From Lentisphaerae bacterium GWF2_50_93 (GTDB lineage: Bacteria > Verrucomicrobiota > Lentisphaeria > Victivallales > GWF2-50-93), in NCBI GenBank assembly GCA_001804815.1, contig MHBI01000053.1:124001-188000 (forward strand): a stretch of DNA of 64,000 nt, given 5' to 3'. Positions 46,096-53,848 of the stretch are shown piece after piece. Position numbers and translations under genes: made by a program. Within the stretch, counting starts at the first letter, position 1. The number at the start of each line of letters is the position of its first letter. The notes beneath the pieces were generated by a model that worked only from the letters and a program-made list of their open reading frames with translations, searched no databases and had not been told where the DNA came from.

Positions 46096-46818
46096 ATGAG
46101 AAATAAATTCACATTGATCGAGCTGCCTGCAGCTGGCAGGAGAAAAACCTCTGTTTTTACTCTTATCGAACTGCTGGTCGTGATTGCGATAATCGCAATT
46201 CTCGCGGCCCTGCTTCTGCCGGCGCTGAAAAATGCTAAGGAATCCGCCTGGGCCATCTTATGCAAATCAAATATGAAACAGCTAAGTGCTGCATGTCTTA
46301 TGTATGCGGGAGACCATAATGAATATTTCCCTCCTGTCACTCGCTGTGTCGATATTACTTGGAAGGGAACGTATCATGACAATGCCTGGCTGAGGTGGGG
46401 TTCTGTAATTTATCTTGGACAATACATGAACAGCACTTCGGGTTGCGCATCAGCGTTCGGCACAGGTGATCATGCGCCTACTAACCTTGCCTTTTTCTGT
46501 CCGAAGTGGTATAACAAGTCCTATTGGTATGGAACGGAAAACCTCGGCCTAGGTTATAGCGCCTGTGGCGACTTCAATGGCGGGAATGGAAATTGGCGGC
46601 CAATAAGCAGGTCAAAAAACTCAAGCAGGATTATAACGTTTGCCGATACTCCCGGTATATGGCAGTTCAACTCTGTCGATTATCTTGGACAATACCCGCC
46701 GTACCCTAGACACAATAATTCCTGCAATGAAGCATTCATGGATGGGCATGTAGATTCCTCAAAAAACTTGTTAGTAGATTTTAATGCTGGCCTTTTCGAC
46801 AAAACAATGAAATACTGA
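46096..46818 (+). CDS. Pseudopilin with a duplicated prepilin signal
   Basis: The N-terminus reads [19 protein letters not shown], then [19 protein letters not shown], so the cleavage signature FTLIEL occurs twice, 17 residues apart, with a basic linker. Only the second is followed by the hydrophobic helix; the first may be a remnant of a local duplication or recombination between pseudopilin genes. The C-terminus has the H-X9-DG motif ([12 protein letters not shown]). The gap to the previous gene is 113 nt. Confidence 0.85.
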   Translation: MRNKFTLIELPAAGRRKTSVFTLIELLVVIAIIAILAALLLPALKNAKESAWAILCKSNMKQLSAACLMYAGDHNEYFPPVTRCVDITWKGTYHDNAWLRWGSVIYLGQYMNSTSGCASAFGTGDHAPTNLAFFCPKWYNKSYWYGTENLGLGYSACGDFNGGNGNWRPISRSKNSSRIITFADTPGIWQFNSVDYLGQYPPYPRHNNSCNEAFMDGHVDSSKNLLVDFNAGLFDKTMKY

Positions 46819-46868
46819 TATTTCGTGCGACATAAGGAAACATTCAATTTCAACATCAAATTAATTAT

Positions 46869-47591
46869 ATGCATCTCAAATCCAGATTCTCTTTCACACT
46901 GATCGAACTGCTGGTCGTGATTGCGATAATCGCAATTCTCGCCGCCCTCCTCCTGCCTGCATTGAAAAGCGCAAAGGACACTGCGAAGAGAATCAACTGC
47001 ATCAGCAATCTCAAGCAGTACAATCTTGCGATCAACACATATGCCACCGACTCAAGCGGCGAACTCGCCTTCACCCAGTCAGGCACATGGACGCTATCCT
47101 ATTACATGTACCAGTCAGGATATATAAATCTGTCGCCCAGATCCTTCATGTGCCCTGAAGCCGAGACTCCTGCCGGACAGAGCGATGATGAAAGCATCAA
47201 GCGCTGGGTCTACTCGGCGAACTTCCAGGGCTATTACAAGGGGCTGATATGCGCCTACACATGGAACCAGGCAAACTACGCTCCAGGCGACAAGGGCATC
47301 AACATCTATTCCCTGAAGAACCAGATGACAGGCGCAAAGGTCAACGCGGATCCTGCGAATTTCGTCCTGGTACTTGACGGGAAAAGAAGCGGTTCCAAGG
47401 CCAATCTGCATGTCTTCAACTTCTGCAGGGCCAGGGCCAGCGGACTTCCCTGGACCATCCACAGCAGGAATACTGCCGTAGTCAGCTCCTACCTCGACGG
47501 CCACGCCGAGTCATCCCTGTGGGGCGACCTCAGGAATTCATTGATATCCTCCCTTGAAACAGTGTACGAACCGCTGGAAGTATGGCCGTGA
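46869..47591 (+). CDS. Pseudopilin, fourth of the GH16 locus
   Basis: [20 protein letters not shown] starts nine residues into the protein. The 240 residues end with a variant of the signature motif in which His and Asp-Gly are eleven residues apart ([14 protein letters not shown]). The DNA of the N-terminal region (GAACTGCTGGTCGTGATTGC and on) is almost identical to that of the previous gene, while the remainder is unrelated. This fits repeated exchange of C-terminal parts behind a conserved head. Confidence 0.85.
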   Translation: MHLKSRFSFTLIELLVVIAIIAILAALLLPALKSAKDTAKRINCISNLKQYNLAINTYATDSSGELAFTQSGTWTLSYYMYQSGYINLSPRSFMCPEAETPAGQSDDESIKRWVYSANFQGYYKGLICAYTWNQANYAPGDKGINIYSLKNQMTGAKVNADPANFVLVLDGKRSGSKANLHVFNFCRARASGLPWTIHSRNTAVVSSYLDGHAESSLWGDLRNSLISSLETVYEPLEVWP

Positions 47592-47638
47592 TTGATTTCC
47601 GGATGCGGACGGGGTAAGTTTCAAAACATATTATTGTT

Positions 47639-47665
47639 ATAAAAATTACCGGAGGGAATTTTTAT
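47639..47665 (+). promoter_or_regulatory. Hairpin with the SD in its loop before the creatininase-like gene
   Basis: ATAAAAATT and AATTTTTAT form a 9-bp stem around ACCGGAGGG, which carries the SD, and the ATG follows one base after the stem. The same design occurs before galE at 58174-58196. Confidence 0.5.
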
Positions 47666-47666
47666 C

Positions 47667-48446
47667 ATGGAATGGGACAAGCTTACATCGCCTGACTTCG
47701 CAAGGGCCGTGAAAAAAGCTCAGGGGGTATGCCTCCTGCCGATCGGCTGCATTGAAAAGCACGGGGATCATCTGCCTCTCGGAACCGACGTGCTTTTCGT
47801 CGACAGGTTCTGCTGCCAGGCCGCGGAAAAGGAGCCTGCAGTCGTATTCCCCTACTTCTATCTCAGCCAGATCAACGAGGCGAAACACCAACCGGGAACA
47901 ATAGCTCTGAAGCCCGAACTCCTGCTCCCTCTGCTGGAAAACATCTGCGACGAGATCTCCAGGAACGGATTGAAGAAAATAATCATCGTCAACGGCCACG
48001 GCGGCAATGCCTCGATGCTCTCCTATTTTCTCATGACCCTTCTCGCAAAGGAAAAAGACTACACCGTGTACAATGTCTACTGGTATGACGGCGCTGGAAA
48101 GGCCTGCAAGGATTTCCTTGAAGCAAAGCACGACGGGCACGGCGGAGAAATCGAGACAAGCGGAATCATGCACTACTATCCGGAACTCGTGACGACACCT
48201 AAATCCAAGAAGTCCCTGCCCCTCAAGCGCCTCACGCATCTCCATGAAAATGGAATCGCCACACCGGTCGACTGGTATTCCAATTATCCGGACCACCTGA
48301 GTTCCGACGGGACTCCCGGCAGCGCCGAAAAAGGTGCAAAGATAGCCGAACTACAGATGAAGAAACTGATCAGGCAGATCCAGCTGATCAAAAAGGACAA
48401 GACAACCCCTGCCCTCTACCGTGAGTTTCTGAAAAGGGCCAGGTGA
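47667..48446 (+). CDS. Creatininase-family amidohydrolase
   Basis: The 259-residue protein has the family's metal-binding motifs: PIGCIEKHGDHLPLGTD, IIIVNGHGGN and HDGHGGEIETS. Members cleave amide bonds in small cyclic or sugar-derived compounds (creatinine, mycofactocin precursor, formylamino sugars); the substrate here is not known. It is cytoplasmic and closes the LacI-controlled locus, where it might act on an amino-sugar product. The strong GGAGGG is presented in a hairpin loop. Confidence 0.87.
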   Translation: MEWDKLTSPDFARAVKKAQGVCLLPIGCIEKHGDHLPLGTDVLFVDRFCCQAAEKEPAVVFPYFYLSQINEAKHQPGTIALKPELLLPLLENICDEISRNGLKKIIIVNGHGGNASMLSYFLMTLLAKEKDYTVYNVYWYDGAGKACKDFLEAKHDGHGGEIETSGIMHYYPELVTTPKSKKSLPLKRLTHLHENGIATPVDWYSNYPDHLSSDGTPGSAEKGAKIAELQMKKLIRQIQLIKKDKTTPALYREFLKRAR

Positions 48447-48535
48447 TATTCCAGGGAACCTCTAACTGTAACCTTTTCGCTGTATCTCCGTATTATATGG
48501 CAGAAAGCAACAAGTATAATTGAAAATTTGACAAA

Positions 48536-48606
48536 GGTAGGGCGTCTCTCGCCGAGAGCGCCACATCAAGAACGGACGGTTCGGCGAACCGTCCCTACCT
48601 TAAATT
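48536..48606. repeat. GGTAGGG-type double-hairpin repeat
   Basis: GGTAGGG, hairpin GGCGTCTCTCGCCGAGAGCG, spacer ACATCAAGAAC, a perfect hairpin of GGACGGTTC and its complement, then CCCTACCTTAAATT. It is the intergenic relative of the coding copy at 29455-29519. Confidence 0.75.
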
Positions 48607-48672
48607 CACTAATTATGCAATTGCTCAACAATCATTCCAATAAATTTAAATCTTAATCAGGGAGATGGGAAA

Positions 48673-49590
48673 ATGAAAATGTTCACAGCGTTGATTGCCG
48701 GGCTTGCCATGCTGTTCACTGCACAGGCTTACGCAGGAGTGATTGAATCGCTGCCTGCGGAGACAAAACTGGTTGCGAAAGTGGATTTCCAGACACTCAA
48801 GGATTCGGAGATCTACAGGAGCATCCATGAAAAGCATGCCGCAAAAATCCTTCAGGGCGAAGCATTCCTCCTCCAGGCCGCCGGACTCGACATCAACAGC
48901 GTCAAAGCCGTCTGGCTCGCAGGCGTCGAGCAGAACAGGGGAATCATCATCATCGAAGGGGATTTCAATGCGGTGAACATATCAGCCGCCATAGGCGCCA
49001 ACAAGGAGAATGAAATCCTGGGAAGGACCGACTGCCTTTTCTCGGCCAGATGCCCTGACAAGAAGCAAAACGGCAAGAAAAACCTGGTCATGCTGGTTGA
49101 TGCAAAAACCGCCGTGGTCGGAAATCCTGACCTGGCAGAGGAATTCCTGAAGAACTTCAAGTCAGGGAAAAGCCTGCTTGCCGCAGACAAGCTTGCATCG
49201 CTTTCAGATTGCTTCAACGGTGGCAAATACCTTATCAAGGCGTCGCTGCTGGGGTTCAAGCCTGAAGACGTGGTCAAAAATCCAATCCTGGCGAATGTGG
49301 CAGCCGCCGAGCTGTGCATCAATGCCGTCGACGGCCTTTCAGCCGATGCAAAGCTCCTGATGAAAGGCGAGGAGAACGTCATTGCAGTCGAACAGATCCT
49401 GAATGGTTTCATCACGATAATAAAGGCGAACCCGAAGGCCGATGAGAAGAACAAGGAAGTTCGCGACGAGTTCCTTAACAACCTGTCCATAGTCCGCAAC
49501 GGCCCTGAGCTTCTTGCCAGCACGAAGATCAGCAACAGCGTTATTGACAAGGTCATCAACGCCAGGGGCCAGGAGCAGGAGAACGAATAA
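48673..49590 (+). CDS. Secreted protein of unknown function
   Basis: The 305-residue protein has a clear signal peptide (MKMFTALIAGLAMLFTAQAYA). The mature part has two alpha/beta-like halves: SLPAETKLVAKVDFQTLKDS and NSVKAVWLAGVEQNRGIIII, later LVMLVDAKTAVVGNPDLAEE and AELCINAVDGLSADAKLLMK. It recalls the DUF3352-like periplasmic proteins of PVC bacteria, but I cannot assign it. It contains many Lys and Glu and few aromatic residues. GGGAGATGGG precedes the ATG. Confidence 0.7.
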   Translation: MKMFTALIAGLAMLFTAQAYAGVIESLPAETKLVAKVDFQTLKDSEIYRSIHEKHAAKILQGEAFLLQAAGLDINSVKAVWLAGVEQNRGIIIIEGDFNAVNISAAIGANKENEILGRTDCLFSARCPDKKQNGKKNLVMLVDAKTAVVGNPDLAEEFLKNFKSGKSLLAADKLASLSDCFNGGKYLIKASLLGFKPEDVVKNPILANVAAAELCINAVDGLSADAKLLMKGEENVIAVEQILNGFITIIKANPKADEKNKEVRDEFLNNLSIVRNGPELLASTKISNSVIDKVINARGQEQENE

Positions 49591-49614
49591 GCCCAGATAA
49601 ATTGACCCGATCAG

Positions 49615-49648
49615 AAAAAAGGACGCGGCTCAGGCTGCGTCCTTTTTT
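49615..49648. terminator. Bidirectional intrinsic terminator between convergent genes
   Basis: AAAAAA, GGACGCGGCTCAGGCTGCGTCC-type stem, TTTTTT. It serves the secreted-protein gene on the plus strand and trpF on the minus strand; the last codons and stop of trpF lie in the stem-loop. Confidence 0.85.
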
Positions 49649-50271
49649 ATTTCCTCGAACAGCCTTGCCATCTTCGCGTGATCCTTGATGCCCGGGGATG
49701 ACTCCACTCCGCTGCTTACATCGACTCCGAACGGCTTCACAGAATTCACGGCCTCTGCGATATTCGCAGGATTGAGTCCGCCTGCGAGAATCAGAGGTGC
49801 GCTTAATTTTCCGACTGCGAACTTCGCAAGATTCCAGTCGGCTTTCGTTCCCGTCCCGCCGTATTCCTTTTCGCTGAAGGCGTCGATGATGAATTTCGAG
49901 GCGGGGAATTTCCTGTAAAATAAAACCTCGTCTTCTGTTTTCGGCCTCAAGGCCTTCCAGACTTCTGCGAACTTCGCAATTTTTTCAGCGAATTCCGCAG
50001 TTTCCTCGCCATGCAGCTGGACTGAATCGACACCGGCGGCGAGATACTCATTGACTTCATCCAAGCTCGGATTCACGAATACCGCTACCTTGCGGATCCC
50101 TGTTTTCAAGATACTGGTTAAATGCAAAACCTTTTCAGGAGTGACATATCTCGGGCTCTTTGGATAGGCTATGAAACCGATGGCGTCTGCACCGCATTCG
50201 GCCGCAAACAAGGCGTCTTCCAGACACGTCATACCGCAGATTTTGACGAAAATTTTGTTTTCACGAGCCAT
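49630..50271 (-). CDS. trpF: Phosphoribosylanthranilate isomerase
   Basis: TrpF converts phosphoribosylanthranilate to CdRP in tryptophan synthesis. The (beta/alpha)8 barrel shows FVKICGMTCLEDALFAAECG with the catalytic Cys, IGFIAYPKSPRYVTP, VDSVQLHGEE and the phosphate loop LAGGLNPANIAEAV, GVDVSSGVESSPG. The length of 213 is normal. It stands alone, away from other trp genes. It contains two copies of the TGCGAANTTCGCA palindrome, each encoding AKFA. Confidence 0.94.
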   Translation of the reverse strand: MARENKIFVKICGMTCLEDALFAAECGADAIGFIAYPKSPRYVTPEKVLHLTSILKTGIRKVAVFVNPSLDEVNEYLAAGVDSVQLHGEETAEFAEKIAKFAEVWKALRPKTEDEVLFYRKFPASKFIIDAFSEKEYGGTGTKADWNLAKFAVGKLSAPLILAGGLNPANIAEAVNSVKPFGVDVSSGVESSPGIKDHAKMARLFEEIKKDAA

Positions 50272-50490
50272 TTTAGTTGGATTTCCGCGGGTAGGAAAAC
50301 CCGCGCTCCTTTAAATCCTGAATCTTACAATCGGAGCATTTTTATCAAATTGATTGCTTAAATTAAGGGAAGCCTTGAATTTTACAATAGAAAAATTAAG
50401 TTATTTAATTCAGATTTCAGGGCGAATTTACCTGTCCAAAAAGGGTGCAGGTTTTCTATTGTTCACCTGCCTGTTTCTGAACAAATAAGT

Positions 50491-51930
50491 ATGTCAGACG
50501 TATCCATCAAAGTTATTCTGCTTGTCCTGCTGTTTGTTTCAGCAGGATACATATTCTATCTCCGCTACAAGAACTTCTCTCTGAGAAGCACACTCGACGA
50601 CACCCTCCACAAGAAGGCTGAAATCGGCAATTTCCTCAGCATTTTCTCGAAAAACCTGAAGACCGTGGAGGAAATCGAGGATTCAATGAACATGACCGCC
50701 CGCTATGTCGCAGACCTGGTAGGTTCGAGTTCGCTGTGCATATTCACCATGGAGGAAGACGACTGCCTGAAGGCCGCAGGCATTGCCGGAGCATTCCCCC
50801 CTCTCCATAAATCGACGGAATATGTCCTTACAAAACCCCGCTTCATCCTCGAATCCCTGCGCCGGGAGAAAATAAAACTCGGCGACGGAATCATCGGAGA
50901 GGTCGCCCAGTCGCGGGAGTCGCTTCTCATCGAAGAGGCATCCGCCGATCCCCGCGTGGCCGCCACCGGCAGCGTCATCCCGATCGAGACTCTCATGGCC
51001 GTTCCAATGGTGAAGGAGGGCAAACTGATCGGAGTCGTATGCGCGGTCAACAGCCGCGAGGACGGGAAATCATTTTCGCCGGAACAGTTCAGCGCCCTGA
51101 AATTCATGGCGTCCCAGGTCGAGCTCGCCTACAACATCGTCAAAGTCTATTCAAACCTGAGCAAGCAGCAGAGGATAAACCAGGAACTCGAATTCGCAAA
51201 ACAGCTGCAGTCCTCCCTGCTTCCCAAGGAATGCCCCGAATGGGGGCAGTTCTCCGTGCATGCGTTCTCGAAATCGGCGAAGGAGGTCAGCGGCGACTTC
51301 TATGATTTCGTCGAGGTCGACAAGGACCGCATGCTCGTGATCATCGGCGACGCCTGCGGCAAGGGCATACCGGCCTGCCTCCTGATGTTCATGGCGAGGA
51401 GTTTCATCAGGGCCAACATCGAGAGATATTCAACGCTGAACGAGCTGATGCGCGACCTGAACAACAACCTCTACAGGGACACCAGCGCCGAGAGGTTCAT
51501 CACAATCGCATGCTGCCTGCTCAACAGGAGGGAGAACACCATCGAATACGTAAGGGCCGGCCATACCGAGCTCCTGCTGTGCATGCCGGCCCACAACCAC
51601 AAGCTCAGGAAGATCTTCACCCAGGGTACGGCCCTAGGACTCATGCCCGGCGACATGGTCGAGGAGTTCGAGACCTTCACGTTCTCCTTCTACAAGGACA
51701 TTTCAATCCTGCTCTACACCGACGGCATCACCGAGGCGCTCAACAAGAACGACGAGGAGTTCGGGATCGAAAGGCTCAAGGACAATTTCATGTCGTCATG
51801 CGAAGGCAGGAGCGCGCCCCAGGAGACGATTGAGAAGATACTGCGTTCCGTGGACATGTTCGTCGAAGAGACCCCCCAGTCCGACGACCAGACACTCGTC
51901 GTCATCAAGCACCGGGACAATTTCGTGTAG
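50491..51930 (+). CDS. Membrane-tethered GAF and SpoIIE/PP2C-type phosphatase (RsbU-like)
   Basis: One N-terminal membrane helix (VILLVLLFVSAGYIFYL), a short coil, a GAF domain at about 60-215 (ARYVADLVGSSSLCIF, LMAVPMVKEGKLIGVVCAVN), a linking coiled coil (ELEFAKQLQSSLLP) and a SpoIIE phosphatase domain. The phosphatase has metal-binding Asp in EVSGDFYDF and VIIGDACGKGIPA, ILLYTDGITEA, and QSDDQTLVVIK at the end. It would dephosphorylate an anti-sigma-factor antagonist in a partner-switching pathway; no antagonist or kinase gene is in view. No strong RBS. Confidence 0.9.
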   Translation: MSDVSIKVILLVLLFVSAGYIFYLRYKNFSLRSTLDDTLHKKAEIGNFLSIFSKNLKTVEEIEDSMNMTARYVADLVGSSSLCIFTMEEDDCLKAAGIAGAFPPLHKSTEYVLTKPRFILESLRREKIKLGDGIIGEVAQSRESLLIEEASADPRVAATGSVIPIETLMAVPMVKEGKLIGVVCAVNSREDGKSFSPEQFSALKFMASQVELAYNIVKVYSNLSKQQRINQELEFAKQLQSSLLPKECPEWGQFSVHAFSKSAKEVSGDFYDFVEVDKDRMLVIIGDACGKGIPACLLMFMARSFIRANIERYSTLNELMRDLNNNLYRDTSAERFITIACCLLNRRENTIEYVRAGHTELLLCMPAHNHKLRKIFTQGTALGLMPGDMVEEFETFTFSFYKDISILLYTDGITEALNKNDEEFGIERLKDNFMSSCEGRSAPQETIEKILRSVDMFVEETPQSDDQTLVVIKHRDNFV

Positions 51931-52041
51931 GGCAGATCCTCCCGGCGGAAATATTTCCGCACGGGATTATCTGCGGAAAAATGCACCGTTTGTAAATATC
52001 AGCTGAAAAATGCCATTCAGTGAATATTTATATATGGAGAA

Positions 52042-53796
52042 ATGATGAATCGCAAGAAAACAATCCTCCTCATATTCCTGTATGCCATACTCCAGTTCCA
52101 TCTTTTCTGCCAGGATCCTCCTGGTCCGGTCAAGCAGGAAGTCCAGCCTACGGGCATCGAATCGAAAATCGGATATCTCTCCTTTGCCGAAGAGACCGCC
52201 GTCCAGCCGGATATCCAGAAGATCTTCATAGCCCCCCAGACGAGGCTTCCAATCATGTCCGATGCCGGCGAATATTACCTTTTCCTGGTGAAGATCGATT
52301 TCTATTCCGTCTGCTGCCTCGTACCGAAATACCAGAAATACATGGTGCTGATGGAGCCTTCGAAGGACGGGCGCTTCATGTATTTCCGGGGCGGAATCGA
52401 AGCGGAGATAGTTCCGTTCATGATCCGCGCCGGCGAAGACATGCCCATAACCGGCTCCGACGGGAAGTCCTACTTCGTCTCCGTGAAAAGACTGGGGACG
52501 AACGTGACCGTCAAGATCCCTAAAGACATGGAGGGGCTGGCATCAAGCAAGGAAAGCTCTTTTGCGAAATTCGCAGCCGAACAGAGGAAGAAGGGACTCG
52601 GATACTACAACGGGACATGGATTCCGGCTGCACAGGCCGAGGTACTGCGGAATTCGCAGCTCGACAGGGAAACGGCAAAACAGAGGAGATGGGACAATCT
52701 CAAGTCCCAGGCCGAAGCAGGCATACTGATCCTGAAAATCGGAAAAGTCCTCCACGGTTCATACAAGGGCGCCGACAAAGTCTCCATCCTCTTCGAATCC
52801 GAAGGAGTCACCCGCCAATACGGAACCGACGATGTCGTCGACATCGATCTGAAGAAGGCGCTGTCCATAGGGAACCTGGATTCCGCCGACAGCCTCGTGT
52901 CAAAGGCAAAGGATCTCGCCGCAGGATATCCCGGAGAGGCCAGAAGGTGCACCGAGCAGGCTCAGACATGCCTGAGAAAAGTCAACCCCTCGATAAGCGA
53001 GCTGATGGGAAAGGCCATGGACCTCGGGGCGCAGATCACGAAGATAAACAGCGGCATCGACGATGACCTCAAAAGCAGGAACCTGGTGCTCTACAACTAT
53101 GAGGCCTTTCAAAAGGAAACCCTTGAATACCATCTCAGGAACGGACATGTGCTGCTAGGGAAGAAAACATGGATCCTCCCCGAGCAGATGTGCAGGAGAT
53201 GTTCTGGATCCGGGGAGATAGCATGCGCCAAATGCCAGGCGACCGGAAAGGTGAACAAGAAATGCCCCAAATGCCAGAACGGCAGGATAACATGCCACAT
53301 CTGCGAAGGAAGCGGGAACCGGACATGCAACGTGTGCAGCGGAGTCGGAGAGTTCATCCGGACGTGCAGCTACTGCGGTGGAAGCGGGGTGGTATCCGGA
53401 TATTATTCATATCCCTGTGGAACGAACATATTTCTTTCAGGCGGCACGTTCATGGTCGGGACATCCTCATGGTACGGTTATCCTTACTACACGACGAAGA
53501 CCTGCCCTGCCTGCAACGGCAACGGGAGGATCAGCATAGTATGCACATACTGCGGCGGCTACGGGAAGATGATCTGTCCGAAAACCGAGAAATGCGACTT
53601 GTGCAACGGCGTCGGATTCTCAAAGGCCATGTGCCCTGACTGCGAAGGACGCGGCAGGATTATCTGCCGAGACTGCAAGGGGAAGGGATTCAGCGGCCAG
53701 GCGCAGAAATTCCCGGGGGAAGATGAGAAACCTCCATTACCTACAGACACTCCGCTTCCCGCCGGCGCCGGAAAATCCCAGAAGATGGCGCCATAA
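52042..53796 (+). CDS. Secreted protein with an extended DnaJ-type Cys-rich zinc-finger region
   Basis: The 584-residue protein has a signal peptide (KKTILLIFLYAILQFHLFC, possibly a lipoprotein-like Cys) and an N-terminal part of about 350 residues with beta-rich and helical regions. Residues 380-555 hold eleven or so CxxC units, many as CxxCxGxG (CRRCSGSGEIACAKC, CHICEGSGNRTCNVCSGVGE, CDLCNGVGF). DnaJ itself has four such repeats and no signal peptide. An insert rich in Tyr/Ser/Gly splits the array. It probably binds several zinc ions outside the cytoplasm. A role in protein folding or surface binding is a guess. Confidence 0.75.
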   Translation: MMNRKKTILLIFLYAILQFHLFCQDPPGPVKQEVQPTGIESKIGYLSFAEETAVQPDIQKIFIAPQTRLPIMSDAGEYYLFLVKIDFYSVCCLVPKYQKYMVLMEPSKDGRFMYFRGGIEAEIVPFMIRAGEDMPITGSDGKSYFVSVKRLGTNVTVKIPKDMEGLASSKESSFAKFAAEQRKKGLGYYNGTWIPAAQAEVLRNSQLDRETAKQRRWDNLKSQAEAGILILKIGKVLHGSYKGADKVSILFESEGVTRQYGTDDVVDIDLKKALSIGNLDSADSLVSKAKDLAAGYPGEARRCTEQAQTCLRKVNPSISELMGKAMDLGAQITKINSGIDDDLKSRNLVLYNYEAFQKETLEYHLRNGHVLLGKKTWILPEQMCRRCSGSGEIACAKCQATGKVNKKCPKCQNGRITCHICEGSGNRTCNVCSGVGEFIRTCSYCGGSGVVSGYYSYPCGTNIFLSGGTFMVGTSSWYGYPYYTTKTCPACNGNGRISIVCTYCGGYGKMICPKTEKCDLCNGVGFSKAMCPDCEGRGRIICRDCKGKGFSGQAQKFPGEDEKPPLPTDTPLPAGAGKSQKMAP

Positions 53797-53848
53797 TTCC
53801 GCTGGTGCGGAATTATAATATAAATAAACTGCAAGGCAATTTATTTAT
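53793..53848. terminator. Two stop-anchored hairpins between convergent genes
   Basis: ATAATTCCGC, TGGT, GCGGAATTAT (53793-53816) carries the plus-strand TAA in its first arm. ATAAATAAA ... TTTATTTAT (53820-53848) carries the minus-strand TAA of the EF-G gene at its base. Each gene thus ends in its own hairpin. Confidence 0.55.
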
